Source: Haloarcula salina (GTDB taxonomy: Archaea > Halobacteriota > Halobacteria > Halobacteriales > Haloarculaceae). From it: a DNA stretch of 64,000 nt. Of the stretch, positions 50,507 through 59,529 are shown one piece after another. Position numbers and translations under genes: made by a program. The stretch lies in NCBI RefSeq assembly GCF_010119195.1, contig NZ_WRXL01000003.1:510168-574167 (forward strand). The letters run 5' to 3'. Within the stretch, counting starts at the first letter, position 1, and the number at the start of each line of letters is the position of its first letter. The notes under the pieces are model-generated. The model ran no database searches. It worked only from the letters and a program-made list of their open reading frames with translations, and had not been told where the DNA came from.

Positions 50507-51136
50507 TCACTCGTCGCCGTGGTGGAACAGCGCGAGGTGAACGAGGAGATAGCGCGACGCGAAAAAGACCGTGACGCTGGCGGCGAAGGCAAACAGCGAA
50601 ACGTCGGCGACCGACACGCCGAAGCCGGAGTCGACGAACGGGTTCCGGCCCATCGCCGCGATGTACGACGCCACCGCCTCACCGCCGCCCAGGCCCACGG
50701 CGAACAGACAGAGCGAGAGCACGATCGCCAGGCCGCCGGTCCCGAGCCCGACGTACCGCGCGAAGTCCTCGGCGTTGAGCGCCGCGTGTGCTTGCCGTTC
50801 GGTCAGCGGCGCGAGCCGGACTCGGTAGAGAACGGCTGCGACGAGCAGCGCCGCGCCGAGCAGTTGCAACACGCCCCCGAATAGGCCGAGCAACAGCGCC
50901 TTCGGCGAGGCGGCGGCGGGGTCGGACGCGGGGAGGAACGCGGCGGCGCTGTCCGGATAGAGCCCGTACATCGGGAGCAACAGCGCCAGCGCGCCGAGGA
51001 GTGCGCTCTGGAGCGCGAGCGTTCGCGGGACGGACTGGCGGAGGTACGAGTGGCGTTCGTAGCGGACGCGATCGTAGGTCGACCCCGAGAGAAACGCCTG
51101 CGCGATCGCGTCGTCTGGCTGTGAATCGGTGGACAT
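50507..51136 (-). CDS. Four-helix membrane protein of unknown function
   Basis: This 209-residue protein has an N-terminal cytoplasmic part of about 40 residues and four membrane helices (about 40-58, 78-104, 126-148, 173-192). It has no recognised motif. The pairs of charged loops DAEDFARYVGLGTGG and ALFHHGDE are notable but not diagnostic. It is divergent from lpdA-side DNA and alone in its direction locally. Confidence 0.6.
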   Translation of the reverse strand: MSTDSQPDDAIAQAFLSGSTYDRVRYERHSYLRQSVPRTLALQSALLGALALLLPMYGLYPDSAAAFLPASDPAAASPKALLLGLFGGVLQLLGAALLVAAVLYRVRLAPLTERQAHAALNAEDFARYVGLGTGGLAIVLSLCLFAVGLGGGEAVASYIAAMGRNPFVDSGFGVSVADVSLFAFAASVTVFFASRYLLVHLALFHHGDE

Positions 51137-51268
51137 GTCGATACCGACCTGTTCACAGGCAGTTTGCCTAATCGGCAGTATAACCCTTTCGTCCGGTCCA
51201 CTATTTGCGATAATGGGACGCTGGCAGTGGCTCCGTGCGCCGGGGGTAGATCTCGGTCGCGGTCCGCG

Positions 51269-52687
51269 TCACCGGGTGTGGATCGCCTCGCCCCGGGCGG
51301 CCGCGGCGGCCTCGTGGACGGCCTCCGAGAGCGTCGGGTGGGTGTGGATCGTCCCGACCACGTCTTCGAGGCGCGCGCCCATCTCGATGCCCAGCCCGAG
51401 TTCGGCGATCAGCTCCGAGGCCTCCGGGCCGACGACCTGCGCGCCCAGCAGGAACTCCTCGTCGGCGTCGGCGACGACGCGGACGAATCCCTCCCGCTCG
51501 TCGACCGTGAGCGCCCGACCGTTGGCCCGCAGCGGCATCTGCCCGACGACCGTCTCGAAGCCGGCGTCCTCGGCCTCGGCCTCGGTCATCCCGACCGTGC
51601 CGATCTCGGGGTCGGTGAACACCGCGGCGGGGATCGCCTGGTGGTCGAAGGCGGCCGGCTCGCCGGCGGCCACCTCGGCGGCGACGGTCCCCTCGGCCAT
51701 CGCCTTGTGCGCGAGCATCGGTTCGCCCGCCACGTCGCCGACGGCGAAGACGCTCTCGACGGCCGTTCGGCACTGCTCGTCGGTGGGCAGGACGCCGTCG
51801 TCGTCGGGCTGGAGGTCGAGCGCGTCGAGGTTCAGCGTCTCCGTGACCGGTTCGCGACCGACGGCGACGAGGCACTGCTCGGCGTTGTACTCGGTGATCT
51901 CGTCGTCGGCGTCGGTCGTCTGGACGCGAATGCCCTCCGCCGTCTCCTCCCAGTCGTGGGCCGCCTCGCCGAAGCTGAAGTCGATGCCCAGGTCCGTCGC
52001 CCGCTCGCGGACGACGGCCGCCACGTCGTCCTCGTAGCCCGGTAGCACGTCGTCAAGCATCTCGACGACGGTGACCTCGGCCCCGAGCTTCGCGAACGCC
52101 GTCGACAGCTCCATCCCGATGTAGCCCGCGCCGACGACGACCAGTTTCTCGGGGACGGAGTCGAGCGCCAGCGCGTCTTTCGAGGAGAGGATCCGCTCAC
52201 CGTCGAACGCGAAGCCCGGGACCTCCATCGGCCGGCTCCCCGTCGCGACGACGGCGTGCTCGAAGGCGATGGACTCCGAGCCCTGGCCCTCGCCGCCGTG
52301 GGCGACCCTGACGGTCTCGCCGTCGACGAACTCGGCGGTCCCCTCGACCAGTTCGACGCCGGCGCTCTCACACAGCGACTCGACGCCCCGCGTCAGACGC
52401 GTGACGACGCCGTCCTTCCACTCGGTGAGGCCGGCCATGTCGACGGCCGGATCGGCGAACACGCCCATCTCTTCGCCCCGTCTGGCGTCGTGGGCCACGT
52501 CGGCGGCCGAGATGACCGCCTTCGACGGGATGCAGCCGTGGTTCAGACACGTCCCCCCGTAGGCGTCCCGCTCGACGAGCGTCACGTCGAGGCCAAGCTG
52601 TGCGCCGCGGATGGCGGCGACGTAGCCGCCCGGTCCGCCGCCGATGACGAGCAGTTCGGTTCCAGTGGTAACGTCTCCGACGACCAT
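51269..52687 (-). CDS. lpdA: Dihydrolipoyl dehydrogenase (E3)
   Basis: This 472-residue FAD disulfide oxidoreductase has the FAD motif GGGPGGYVAA (about 16-25), the redox-active pair GGTCLNHGCIPSK (about 43-55), the NAD motif GAGYIGMEL (about 183-191) and the C-terminal HTHPTLSEAVHEA (about 447-459) giving the catalytic His-Glu. It reoxidises the lipoamide of E2 in the 2-oxoacid dehydrogenase complex. It is separated from pdhC by a sensor kinase and an oppositely directed gene. The ATG at 52687 is taken because the longer frame reaches into the histidine-kinase gene. Confidence 0.95.
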   Translation of the reverse strand: MVVGDVTTGTELLVIGGGPGGYVAAIRGAQLGLDVTLVERDAYGGTCLNHGCIPSKAVISAADVAHDARRGEEMGVFADPAVDMAGLTEWKDGVVTRLTRGVESLCESAGVELVEGTAEFVDGETVRVAHGGEGQGSESIAFEHAVVATGSRPMEVPGFAFDGERILSSKDALALDSVPEKLVVVGAGYIGMELSTAFAKLGAEVTVVEMLDDVLPGYEDDVAAVVRERATDLGIDFSFGEAAHDWEETAEGIRVQTTDADDEITEYNAEQCLVAVGREPVTETLNLDALDLQPDDDGVLPTDEQCRTAVESVFAVGDVAGEPMLAHKAMAEGTVAAEVAAGEPAAFDHQAIPAAVFTDPEIGTVGMTEAEAEDAGFETVVGQMPLRANGRALTVDEREGFVRVVADADEEFLLGAQVVGPEASELIAELGLGIEMGARLEDVVGTIHTHPTLSEAVHEAAAAARGEAIHTR

Positions 52688-52749
52688 AGCGGCTCCTCGG
52701 CCGGCCCGGTGAAAAGGTATCGCCCTTCGCGGGATCCCGCCCGCCCGGC

Positions 52750-55104
52750 TCAGTCGCCGTCGGCGGTCGGCAGTTCGAGGACGATCCGCGTCCCGCGGGG
52801 CTCGCGGTCTTCGACGCGGACCGACCCGCCGTACTGCGCCACCATCGTCTCGACGAAGTGCAGGCCGAACCCGCTCGCGCTGACCGGCGCCGTCTGCCAG
52901 CCGTCGCGGCCGAACACCCTGTCTCGGATCGCCGGGTCGATGCCGGGACCGTCGTCCTCGATGCGGACGACCGTCGTCTCGCCCTCGACTGCCACCGAGA
53001 CCCACGCGCTGGGATCGCCGGCGTCGTTGTGCTCGACGGCGTTGACGAGGACGTTGTACACGACCTCTTCGAGCAGTTCGTCGGCGAGGACGGGGGCCGT
53101 CGCGGGGGCGTCGAGGGTGACGGCGGCGGCCGGATAGTCGAGTTCGAGCCGCGCCACGCAGTCGCCGACGACCGCGGCGAGGTCGTGTGGCTCGACCTCC
53201 GGCGACTCGTCCGCGATCTGTCGGAGGACGCGCCGGACGCGCTGGACCGTGTCGACGATCTCGACCCCGCGGCCGTCGATCTGCTCGACCAGCGCCCGCC
53301 GCTCGTCGTCCTCGTCAAGCGCGTCGAGGAGGCGCTCCGTCGCGCCGAGGACGACCGTCATCCCGTTGAGCACCTCGTGTCGGAGCAGATTGTTGAAGAA
53401 GGCGATCTGGGACTGTCGCGTCTGGAGCTCCGCCTCTTTCCGTCGCAGTTCGGTCACGTCCGCGATGGCCGCCACCGCGCGGACGACCTCGCCGTCGCCG
53501 TTCGTCATCGGGACCATGTTGGTCGAGAGCCACACCGTCTCCCCGTCGGACTGCTCGATGACGTGCTCGTGGCCGTACACCGGTTCGCCGGTCGCCACGA
53601 CGCGGCCGAACGGCAGGTCGTCGACGTCGAGCAGCTCCGTCCGGTCGTCGAAGACCTGCCACTCCGCCCCGTCGGCCGAGCGGCCGAGGATTTCGACGGT
53701 CTCCAGGCCGAGCACCTCCTTGGCGTAGCCGTTGGCGCGGAGGACGGTCCCGTCGCGGTCGAAGACGGCGATCGCGACCGGACTCGACTCCAGGACGGAC
53801 TCGATGAACGCGAGCTGTTCGCCGAGGCGCTCCTGGATGTGTTTCTTGCCGGTGATGTCCTTGACCATCCCGACGATGACGGGCTGGCCGTCCCGCCGTT
53901 CGCTCAGTATCAGCGTCAGGAGCCCCCAGATCGTCTGTCCGCCGACGGTCTCGAGCTCCAGTTCGCGGCTCACTTTCCCGTGCTCCCGGATCGCTTCGAG
54001 GACCGTCTCGCGTTCCTCCGGGTTCGCGTACACGTCGACCACCTCGGTACCCACGAGGTCCTCGGCGCTCTCTGTCCCGAACAGTCTCGCCAGCGCCGGG
54101 TTCGCTTCGAGCACGACGCCGCCCTCGACCGGTTCTGTCACGAACACCCCGACAGGGGCGTGCTCGAAGAACTCGGCCATCTTCTCCACCTCGTCTCTGA
54201 GTTCCAGCGTGTTAGTGGCGTAGGCGATGTCGCGGCCGATGTCGCTCAGCAGTTCCAGCTCCGACGCGTCGAATGCGTCGATCCGGTCGGCGTAGACGAA
54301 CAGGGCTCCGTAGGACTCGCCGCCGTAGGTCAGCGGCACGGCGGCGACCGACCGGAAGCCGCGTTCCAGCGCGGCCTCCCGCCACGGCTCGAACGAGGGT
54401 GCGTGCTCGATGTCCTGACAGACCTGGATCTCGCCGGTGCGTATCGCCCGCCCCGCGGGGCCGCGGCCGTGGTCGGTCGCCGCCGCGGCCGTCACGTCGA
54501 CCACGTCGAGGTAGCCCTGCTCGTCGCCGCCCCCGGCGCGCGGCTCGATGGCGTCTGTCTCCGGGTCGTGACAGCCGATCCAGGCGAAGCGGTACGGCTC
54601 AGACTCGGTGAGGATGTCACAGACGCGCGTCTCCAGCGTTTGCCGGTCGCGGGCCCACAGCAGCGCCCGATTGATCTTCCGGCTGACCGCGGCGATATGC
54701 TCGTACCGCGTCGCTTGCCGCTCGGTCGATCGGTGGTCGAGGACCGCCTCGATCCGGTCGACGAGCAGGTCGTAGCCGGCGTCGCCGACCCGCGGGACGA
54801 ACCCGGTCGCGTCGTCCGCCAGCGCATCCCGAACCAGCGCCTCGTCGTCGGCCGGGGCGAAGAGGAGAACGGGGAGCGAGGGGTCGGCCGCTCGGACCGC
54901 CCGCAGGAGCGAGAGTCCGTCGCCCTCGCGGAGGGACTGCTCGGTGACGACGCAGTCGACGGTCCCCGACTCGACGGCGGCCAGCCCGTCCCGCTGTCCG
55001 GCGGCGACCTCGACAGTGAGGTCGCTCCGGTCGCCCAGTCGCCGTCGGACGGCGGCCGCGCCGTCACCCGCCCCGACGTACAGGACGACCGCCGGTAATT
55101 CCAT
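52750..55104 (-). CDS. Receiver-like/GAF/PAS/PAS sensor histidine kinase
   Basis: This 784-residue soluble kinase begins with a receiver-like domain (about 1-125) in which the phosphoacceptor position is Glu55 (in C-V-V-T-E-Q) and the conserved Lys is Arg105. A GAF domain follows (about 140-300), then two PAS domains (about 315-430, 435-555, with VIVGMVKDITGKKHI and AVAAIADVTELRRKE ends), and a HisKA-like dimer segment with His in LLRHEVLNGMTVVLGATERLL (about 575-595). An HATPase domain ends the protein (N-box about 690, G2 SGFGLHFVETM near 750). The altered receiver cannot be phosphorylated in the usual way. It lies between pdhC and lpdA, co-directional with both. Confidence 0.88.
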   Translation of the reverse strand: MELPAVVLYVGAGDGAAAVRRRLGDRSDLTVEVAAGQRDGLAAVESGTVDCVVTEQSLREGDGLSLLRAVRAADPSLPVLLFAPADDEALVRDALADDATGFVPRVGDAGYDLLVDRIEAVLDHRSTERQATRYEHIAAVSRKINRALLWARDRQTLETRVCDILTESEPYRFAWIGCHDPETDAIEPRAGGGDEQGYLDVVDVTAAAATDHGRGPAGRAIRTGEIQVCQDIEHAPSFEPWREAALERGFRSVAAVPLTYGGESYGALFVYADRIDAFDASELELLSDIGRDIAYATNTLELRDEVEKMAEFFEHAPVGVFVTEPVEGGVVLEANPALARLFGTESAEDLVGTEVVDVYANPEERETVLEAIREHGKVSRELELETVGGQTIWGLLTLILSERRDGQPVIVGMVKDITGKKHIQERLGEQLAFIESVLESSPVAIAVFDRDGTVLRANGYAKEVLGLETVEILGRSADGAEWQVFDDRTELLDVDDLPFGRVVATGEPVYGHEHVIEQSDGETVWLSTNMVPMTNGDGEVVRAVAAIADVTELRRKEAELQTRQSQIAFFNNLLRHEVLNGMTVVLGATERLLDALDEDDERRALVEQIDGRGVEIVDTVQRVRRVLRQIADESPEVEPHDLAAVVGDCVARLELDYPAAAVTLDAPATAPVLADELLEEVVYNVLVNAVEHNDAGDPSAWVSVAVEGETTVVRIEDDGPGIDPAIRDRVFGRDGWQTAPVSASGFGLHFVETMVAQYGGSVRVEDREPRGTRIVLELPTADGD

Positions 55105-55189
55105 GGCTAGCCATCGACCGCTGGAGCGTATAACGCTGTGGGCGGCATTTCACTTCCCGACAACAGTCGTCCGGGGGCAAATCATGTCA

Positions 55190-55209
55190 CGGTGGTGGCC
55201 GTACCACCG
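55190..55209 (+). other. Inverted repeat directly before the AhpD-like gene start
   Basis: CGGTGGT (55190-55196) and ACCACCG (55203-55209) flank six nt and end 2 nt before the ATG at 55212. In RNA this is a stable hairpin over the translation start; in DNA it is a dyad at the transcription start. No ribosome binding sequence is visible otherwise. Confidence 0.45.
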
Positions 55210-55211
55210 AT

Positions 55212-55547
55212 ATGGCAGACGAAGTCACCGATCGGGAGGAGCTCCCGGCGACGCCCACGCGGTTCGCGGAGGAACAGCCGGCGGTCTGGGAGGCGTACAG
55301 CGACCTCGGGAAGGCCTGTGCCGAAGCGGGCCCGCTGGACGAGGAGACGAAGCGGCTCGTGAAGCTCGCGCTGGCCGTCGGCGCGCAGTCCGAAGGGGCG
55401 GTCCACTCGCACGTCCGGCGCGGCCTGGACGAGGGGCTCGACGCCGCGGCACTCCAGCACGTCGCCACGCTGGCCGTGCCGACGCTCGGCTTCCCGAAGG
55501 CGATGGCGGCGAGAAGCTGGATCGGCGACGTGACCGACGCCGAGTGA
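55212..55547 (+). CDS. Carboxymuconolactone-decarboxylase (AhpD-like) family protein
   Basis: This 111-residue protein has the CMD fold pattern VKLALAVGAQSEGAVHSHVRRGLDEGLDAAALQHVATLAVPTLGFPKAMAA. The AhpD-type C-x-x-C is absent (sequence S-E-G-A-V-H), so the peroxidase-type redox activity is not expected. It resembles the gamma-CMD type that uses His only. It is on the opposite strand to its pdh neighbours, inserted between pdhC and the kinase gene. Confidence 0.83.
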   Translation: MADEVTDREELPATPTRFAEEQPAVWEAYSDLGKACAEAGPLDEETKRLVKLALAVGAQSEGAVHSHVRRGLDEGLDAAALQHVATLAVPTLGFPKAMAARSWIGDVTDAE

Positions 55548-55553
55548 GGCCGC

Positions 55554-57128
55554 CTACTCCAGCAACAGGCGGGTCGGGTCCGCGAGGTACTCGGTCAGCG
55601 TGTTGACGAAGCGCGCGGCGTCGGCCCCGTCGATGACCCGGTGGTCGATGGCGAGCGACAGCGGGAGCGTGGGTTTCGCACGCACGCCTCCGTCTTCGGC
55701 GACCGGTCGCTCCTCCAGGGAGCCGATGCCGAGGATCGCCGTCTCGGGGACGTTGATGATCGGGTCCGCGTACTCGCCGCCGATGGCCCCGAAGTTCGTC
55801 ACCGTGAACGTCCCCCCTTGCATCTCCGCGAGTTCGATGTCGCGGCTGCGCGCCCGCTCGACGAGGTCGTTCACTTCGCGTGCGATCTCCAGAATCCCCT
55901 TCTCGTCCACGTCGTCGACGACCGGGACGACCAGCCCGTGGTCGGTCGCCGTCGCGACGCCGACGTTGTAGCTCTCGCGGTAGACGATCTCCTCGGCCTC
56001 GGTGTCGAGCGCCGTGTTGAGGATCGGGTGCCGGTCGAGCGCCGCGGCGACGCACTTCAGCACGAGCGGCGTGTAGGTCAGGCGGACGCCGCGCTCCTCG
56101 GCCAGCGGTTCGAGGCGCTCGCGTGCCGCGACCAGTCCCGAGACCTCGGCCACGTCGTGGTGGGTGGCGTGGGGAACCTCGCGGCGCGAGCGCGCCATCT
56201 GCTCGCCGATGCGCCGGCGGATGCCGCGGTAGGGCTCGCGGCGGTCGCCGTCGCTCGCCTCGACGCCGGTGTCGGCCGCCGCCGCGCCGCCTTCGCCGGC
56301 GCTGACCGCCTCGGCGTCCGCCGCCTGCGCGGCCCGCTGGGCCTCCGCGTAGGCCCGGACCGCCGCCTCGTCGACGTACGGCTCGCCGTCGCGCTGCTCG
56401 TCGGTCGGAATGGCGTCGATGTCAACGCCGAGGTCGCGGGCCGCCTTCCTGGTGGCCGGCGTCGCCAGCGTCTGCTCGCGGCGCTCGGCCTGCACCTCGC
56501 CGACCTTGCGGACGGCCGATTTCACGGGCGTCCCGTCGTCCTCGTCGTCGCCCGTCTCGCCGTCGTCAACGCGCGAGACGACCGACGTGGGACCGTCGTC
56601 GCTCGAGTCACTCTCGTCGCCCGACTCACTCTTGTCGTCCGACTGCGCCGCCGCGTCGATGTCGCCCTCGGTGACGCGGCCGCCGGGGCCGCTCCCCCGG
56701 ACGGCCGTGATGTCGACGCCCCGCTCGCGGGCGAGGCGGCGGACGCTCGGCGACGCGAACACGCGGCCGCCGCGGGCCGACGCGCTCTCGACCTCGCTGT
56801 CGGCCGCACCGCCGGCGCTGGCGTCCGTCGCTTGGTCTGCGCCGCCGCTCGCTCCGGCATCCGCTGTCGCGTCGCCCGTCGCCTCGGCGTCGCCGTCCTC
56901 GTCGATCGTGATCAGCACCTCGCCGGTCTGAACCACGTCGCCGACCTCCGCGTGCAGGTCCCGGACGACGCCGTCGACCGGCGACGGCACGTCGACGGCG
57001 GCCTTGTCGGTCTCCACTTCGGCCAGCACCTGGTCCTCGGTCACGGTATCGCCGGGCGCGACGTGCCAGGCGAGCACCTCCCCCTCGGCGACCCCTTCGC
57101 CGAGGTCCGGGAGCTTGAACTCGAACAT
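55554..57128 (-). CDS. pdhC: 2-oxoacid dehydrogenase E2 (dihydrolipoamide acyltransferase)
   Basis: This 524-residue core subunit has one N-terminal lipoyl domain (residues 1-77, lipoyl Lys in EVETDKAAVDV about 37-47), an Ala/Ser/Asp-rich linker, and two peripheral-subunit-binding domains (FASPSVRRLARERGVDITAV near 124-143 and LATPATRKAARDLGVDIDAI near 222-241). The catalytic CAT domain (about 290-524) ends with the active-site DHRVIDGADAARF motif. It forms the core to which E1 and E3 attach. It follows pdhB by 3 nt on the same strand. Two binding domains instead of one is a visible variation within the family. Confidence 0.94.
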   Translation of the reverse strand: MFEFKLPDLGEGVAEGEVLAWHVAPGDTVTEDQVLAEVETDKAAVDVPSPVDGVVRDLHAEVGDVVQTGEVLITIDEDGDAEATGDATADAGASGGADQATDASAGGAADSEVESASARGGRVFASPSVRRLARERGVDITAVRGSGPGGRVTEGDIDAAAQSDDKSESGDESDSSDDGPTSVVSRVDDGETGDDEDDGTPVKSAVRKVGEVQAERREQTLATPATRKAARDLGVDIDAIPTDEQRDGEPYVDEAAVRAYAEAQRAAQAADAEAVSAGEGGAAAADTGVEASDGDRREPYRGIRRRIGEQMARSRREVPHATHHDVAEVSGLVAARERLEPLAEERGVRLTYTPLVLKCVAAALDRHPILNTALDTEAEEIVYRESYNVGVATATDHGLVVPVVDDVDEKGILEIAREVNDLVERARSRDIELAEMQGGTFTVTNFGAIGGEYADPIINVPETAILGIGSLEERPVAEDGGVRAKPTLPLSLAIDHRVIDGADAARFVNTLTEYLADPTRLLLE

Positions 57129-57131
57129 GGC

Positions 57132-58127
57132 TCAGAACTCGACTGCCTCTCTGATACCGTCTTTGATGCGGGCGGGTTCGGGGAGGTAGTAGTCCTCCAG
57201 GGCGTACAGCGGGTAGGGCACGTCGAAGCCCGTGACGCGCGTGATCGGCGCTTCCTGGTACAGCAGCACCTCCTCCTGGATGGTGGCGATGATCTCGCCG
57301 GCCAGCCCGCCGGTCTTGGGGGCCTCGTGGACGACGGCCGCCCGTCCGGTCTTCTTGAACGACTCCACGATGGCGTCGGTGTCCATCGGCGAGAGCGTCC
57401 GCAGGTCGACCACCTCGGCGTCGATCCCCTCCTCGGCCAGTTCCTCGGCCGCTTCGAGCGTCGGCCGGGTCATCGCGCCCCAGGTGAACACCGACACGTC
57501 CGACCCCTCGCGGCGGGTCTTTGCCTCGCCGAGGTCGACCGTGTAGGACTCGTCGGGCACGTCCTCGCGGAACGACCGGTAGATGAGCTTCGGTTCGAGG
57601 AAGACGACGGGGTCGGGGTCGCGGATGGCCGCGGTGAGCAGCCCCTTCGTGTCCCGCGGGGTCGAGGGGACGACCACCTTCAGGCCGGGCTCGTGGACGT
57701 AGAACGCCTCTTTGGACTCGGAGTGGTGCTCCGGGGCGCGGATGCCGCCGCCGTAGGGCGCGCGGAGCGTCAGCGGGCAGTGGTACCGGCCCCGGCTCCG
57801 GGTCCGCAGGCGGGCGGCGTGACTGACGATCTGGTCGAAGGCGGGGTACATGAACCCCGAGAACTGGATCTCGGGGACCGGCCGCAGCCCGTAGGCCGCC
57901 ATGCCGATGGCGGTCCCGACGATGCCCGACTCCGCCAGCGGCGTGTCGACGACGCGGTCGCCGCCGAACTCCTCGTGGAGGCCCTGAGTCGCCCGGAAGA
58001 CGCCGCCGTTCTTCCCCACGTCCTCGCCCATCACGATCACGTCCTCGTCGCGCTCCATCTCGCCGTAGAGCCCGTCGCGGACGGCCTGTACCAGCGTGAG
58101 ACTCTGCGTGCTCGCCTCCGTACTCAT
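57132..58127 (-). CDS. pdhB: 2-oxoacid dehydrogenase E1 beta subunit
   Basis: This 331-residue thiamine-diphosphate enzyme subunit has the conserved [17 protein letters not shown] (about 34-50), [29 protein letters not shown] (about 60-88) and [14 protein letters not shown] (about 240-253). With E1 alpha it decarboxylates a 2-oxoacid. Its ATG overlaps the pdhA stop by 4 nt (ATGA), coupling expression of the two E1 chains. Confidence 0.95.
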   Translation of the reverse strand: MSTEASTQSLTLVQAVRDGLYGEMERDEDVIVMGEDVGKNGGVFRATQGLHEEFGGDRVVDTPLAESGIVGTAIGMAAYGLRPVPEIQFSGFMYPAFDQIVSHAARLRTRSRGRYHCPLTLRAPYGGGIRAPEHHSESKEAFYVHEPGLKVVVPSTPRDTKGLLTAAIRDPDPVVFLEPKLIYRSFREDVPDESYTVDLGEAKTRREGSDVSVFTWGAMTRPTLEAAEELAEEGIDAEVVDLRTLSPMDTDAIVESFKKTGRAAVVHEAPKTGGLAGEIIATIQEEVLLYQEAPITRVTGFDVPYPLYALEDYYLPEPARIKDGIREAVEF

Positions 58128-59230
58128 TCCAGTAGCACCTCGTCGCCGTGTCGCTCGCGCAGTTCCTCTAAGTACTGCAACTGCTGTTCGAGCCGTCGCG
58201 GCATCTCCGCGTACACGTCCGCGAACATCTCCTCGGGCGTCGGCCGCTCGGTCGACTCGGCGGCGTCGATGGCGTCTGCCACTTCCGTCTTGACCGACTC
58301 GTCGATGGCCGCGACCCGCTCGTCGTCGAGGAGGCCGCGGTCCCGCAGGAACGCCTCCATCCGCGGGATGGGGTCCTTGCGCTTCCAGCGCTCGACCTCC
58401 GAGTCCTCGCGGTACACAGAGGGGTCGTCGGCGGTGGTGTGTGCGCCGAAGCGGTACTGCACCGCCTCGATCATCGTCGGGCGGCGCTGGCCCTCCGGCG
58501 GGTCCCGGGCCTTCTCGATCGCCTCGCGGGTCACCTGATACACCGCCAGCGGGTCCATGCCGTCGACCTGGATGCCGTCGAAGCCGTAGGCGTTGGCCTT
58601 CTGTGCGAGGGTCTCGCTGGCGGTCTGGCGCTCACGGGGCACGGAGATGGCCCACTGGTTGTTGTTACAGAAGAACACCGCCGGCACGTCGAACACGCCC
58701 GCGAAGTTCAGCCCCTCATGGAAGTCTCCCTCCGAGGTCGCGCCGTCGCCGAAGTACACGAGACACGCCGTGTCGTCGCCCCGGAGCTTCGCGGCCCACG
58801 CCGCCCCGGTCGCGTGCGGGATCTGCGTCGCGATGGGGACCGCGAGCGAGAACACCCGCACGTCCTCGGACGGCGCGTTGCCGGTCTCGTTGCCCATCCA
58901 GTACAGCAGGTCGTCCGAGAGGTCCCACCCCTTCACGTGGAGGGCGACGTGCTCGCGGTAGCTCGGGAACAGCCAGTCGTCCGCGTCGAGCGCGAGGGCG
59001 CTGCCGACCTGGGAGGCCTCCTGGCCCGACATCGGCGGGTAGGTCCCCATCCGGCCCTGCCGCTGGAGGCTCACCGCCCGCTGATCGAAGTGGCGGCCCA
59101 GCTTGAGGTAGCGGTAGATCTCGACCAGTTCGTCGTCCGAGAGATCGGGCACCGACGCCCCGTCGACCACCGTCCCGTCCTCGTCGAGCACCTGTACCCT
59201 GTCCGCGGGGTCGCGCTGGAGGACGCTCAC
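58124..59230 (-). CDS. pdhA: 2-oxoacid dehydrogenase E1 alpha subunit
   Basis: This 368-residue E1 alpha has the ThDP motif [36 protein letters not shown] (G-D-G ... N-N, about 157-192) and [14 protein letters not shown] near 260-273. The GTG at 59230 (VSVLQRDP) is preferred: it has the best ribosome site of this area, AGGGAGG seven nt upstream, and matches the family N-terminus. The longer frame runs into the intergenic region. It heads the pdhABC run. Haloarchaea use pyruvate:ferredoxin oxidoreductase for pyruvate, so the natural 2-oxoacid of this complex is uncertain (branched-chain oxoacids are likely). Confidence 0.93.
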   Translation of the reverse strand: MSVLQRDPADRVQVLDEDGTVVDGASVPDLSDDELVEIYRYLKLGRHFDQRAVSLQRQGRMGTYPPMSGQEASQVGSALALDADDWLFPSYREHVALHVKGWDLSDDLLYWMGNETGNAPSEDVRVFSLAVPIATQIPHATGAAWAAKLRGDDTACLVYFGDGATSEGDFHEGLNFAGVFDVPAVFFCNNNQWAISVPRERQTASETLAQKANAYGFDGIQVDGMDPLAVYQVTREAIEKARDPPEGQRRPTMIEAVQYRFGAHTTADDPSVYREDSEVERWKRKDPIPRMEAFLRDRGLLDDERVAAIDESVKTEVADAIDAAESTERPTPEEMFADVYAEMPRRLEQQLQYLEELRERHGDEVLLE

Positions 59231-59362
59231 CGGAACCGCCTCCCTAGTGACATACGTCAACTGTTCACTCGCGCGACGCTTAGTGCTTTCGCGGCGGCGA
59301 GCCCGCGGGCCCACGAAGGTATTCCGTGACGGACCACGGGACGCGACGGTGGATGTTCATCG
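59231..59362. other. Spacer between pdhA promoter and the Tat fragment
   Basis: About 130 nt containing the pdhA ribosome site (AGGGAGG near 59238-59244) and its upstream promoter sequence, which lacks a strong TATA match. No coding region is supported. Confidence 0.4.
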
Positions 59363-59529
59363 ATGGAAAACAGCGATTCACACTCTGATGGGCGTACGAC
59401 ACGGACGACTGGCGACGGCATGCTTTCCGCGTCGCGGCGAGATCTCCTCCGTGCCACGGGGCTGGCTGCGCTGGCTGCCGGGGTCGGCGGCGACGACGCC
59501 GGCGCGACACCTCCGCCTCACCGGCCGTC
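59363..59529 (+). pseudogene. Stranded 5' fragment of a Tat-secreted protein gene
   Basis: From the ATG at 59363 the frame encodes a polar leader and a good twin-arginine signal (S-R-R-D-L-L-R-A-T-G followed by an Ala/Leu helix), then stops resembling any domain. From 59530 the same frame simply reads antisense to the PHP gene. The signal peptide is therefore the left part of a gene whose mature region has been lost. Alternatives are a tiny exported peptide or a chance hydrophobic run; the complete Tat pattern makes chance less likely. Confidence 0.45.

Noticed and set aside
55212-55547. Annotation of the CMD-fold protein as alkylhydroperoxidase AhpD
   Set aside because: The C-x-x-C active site of AhpD is absent, so the general family name was used.
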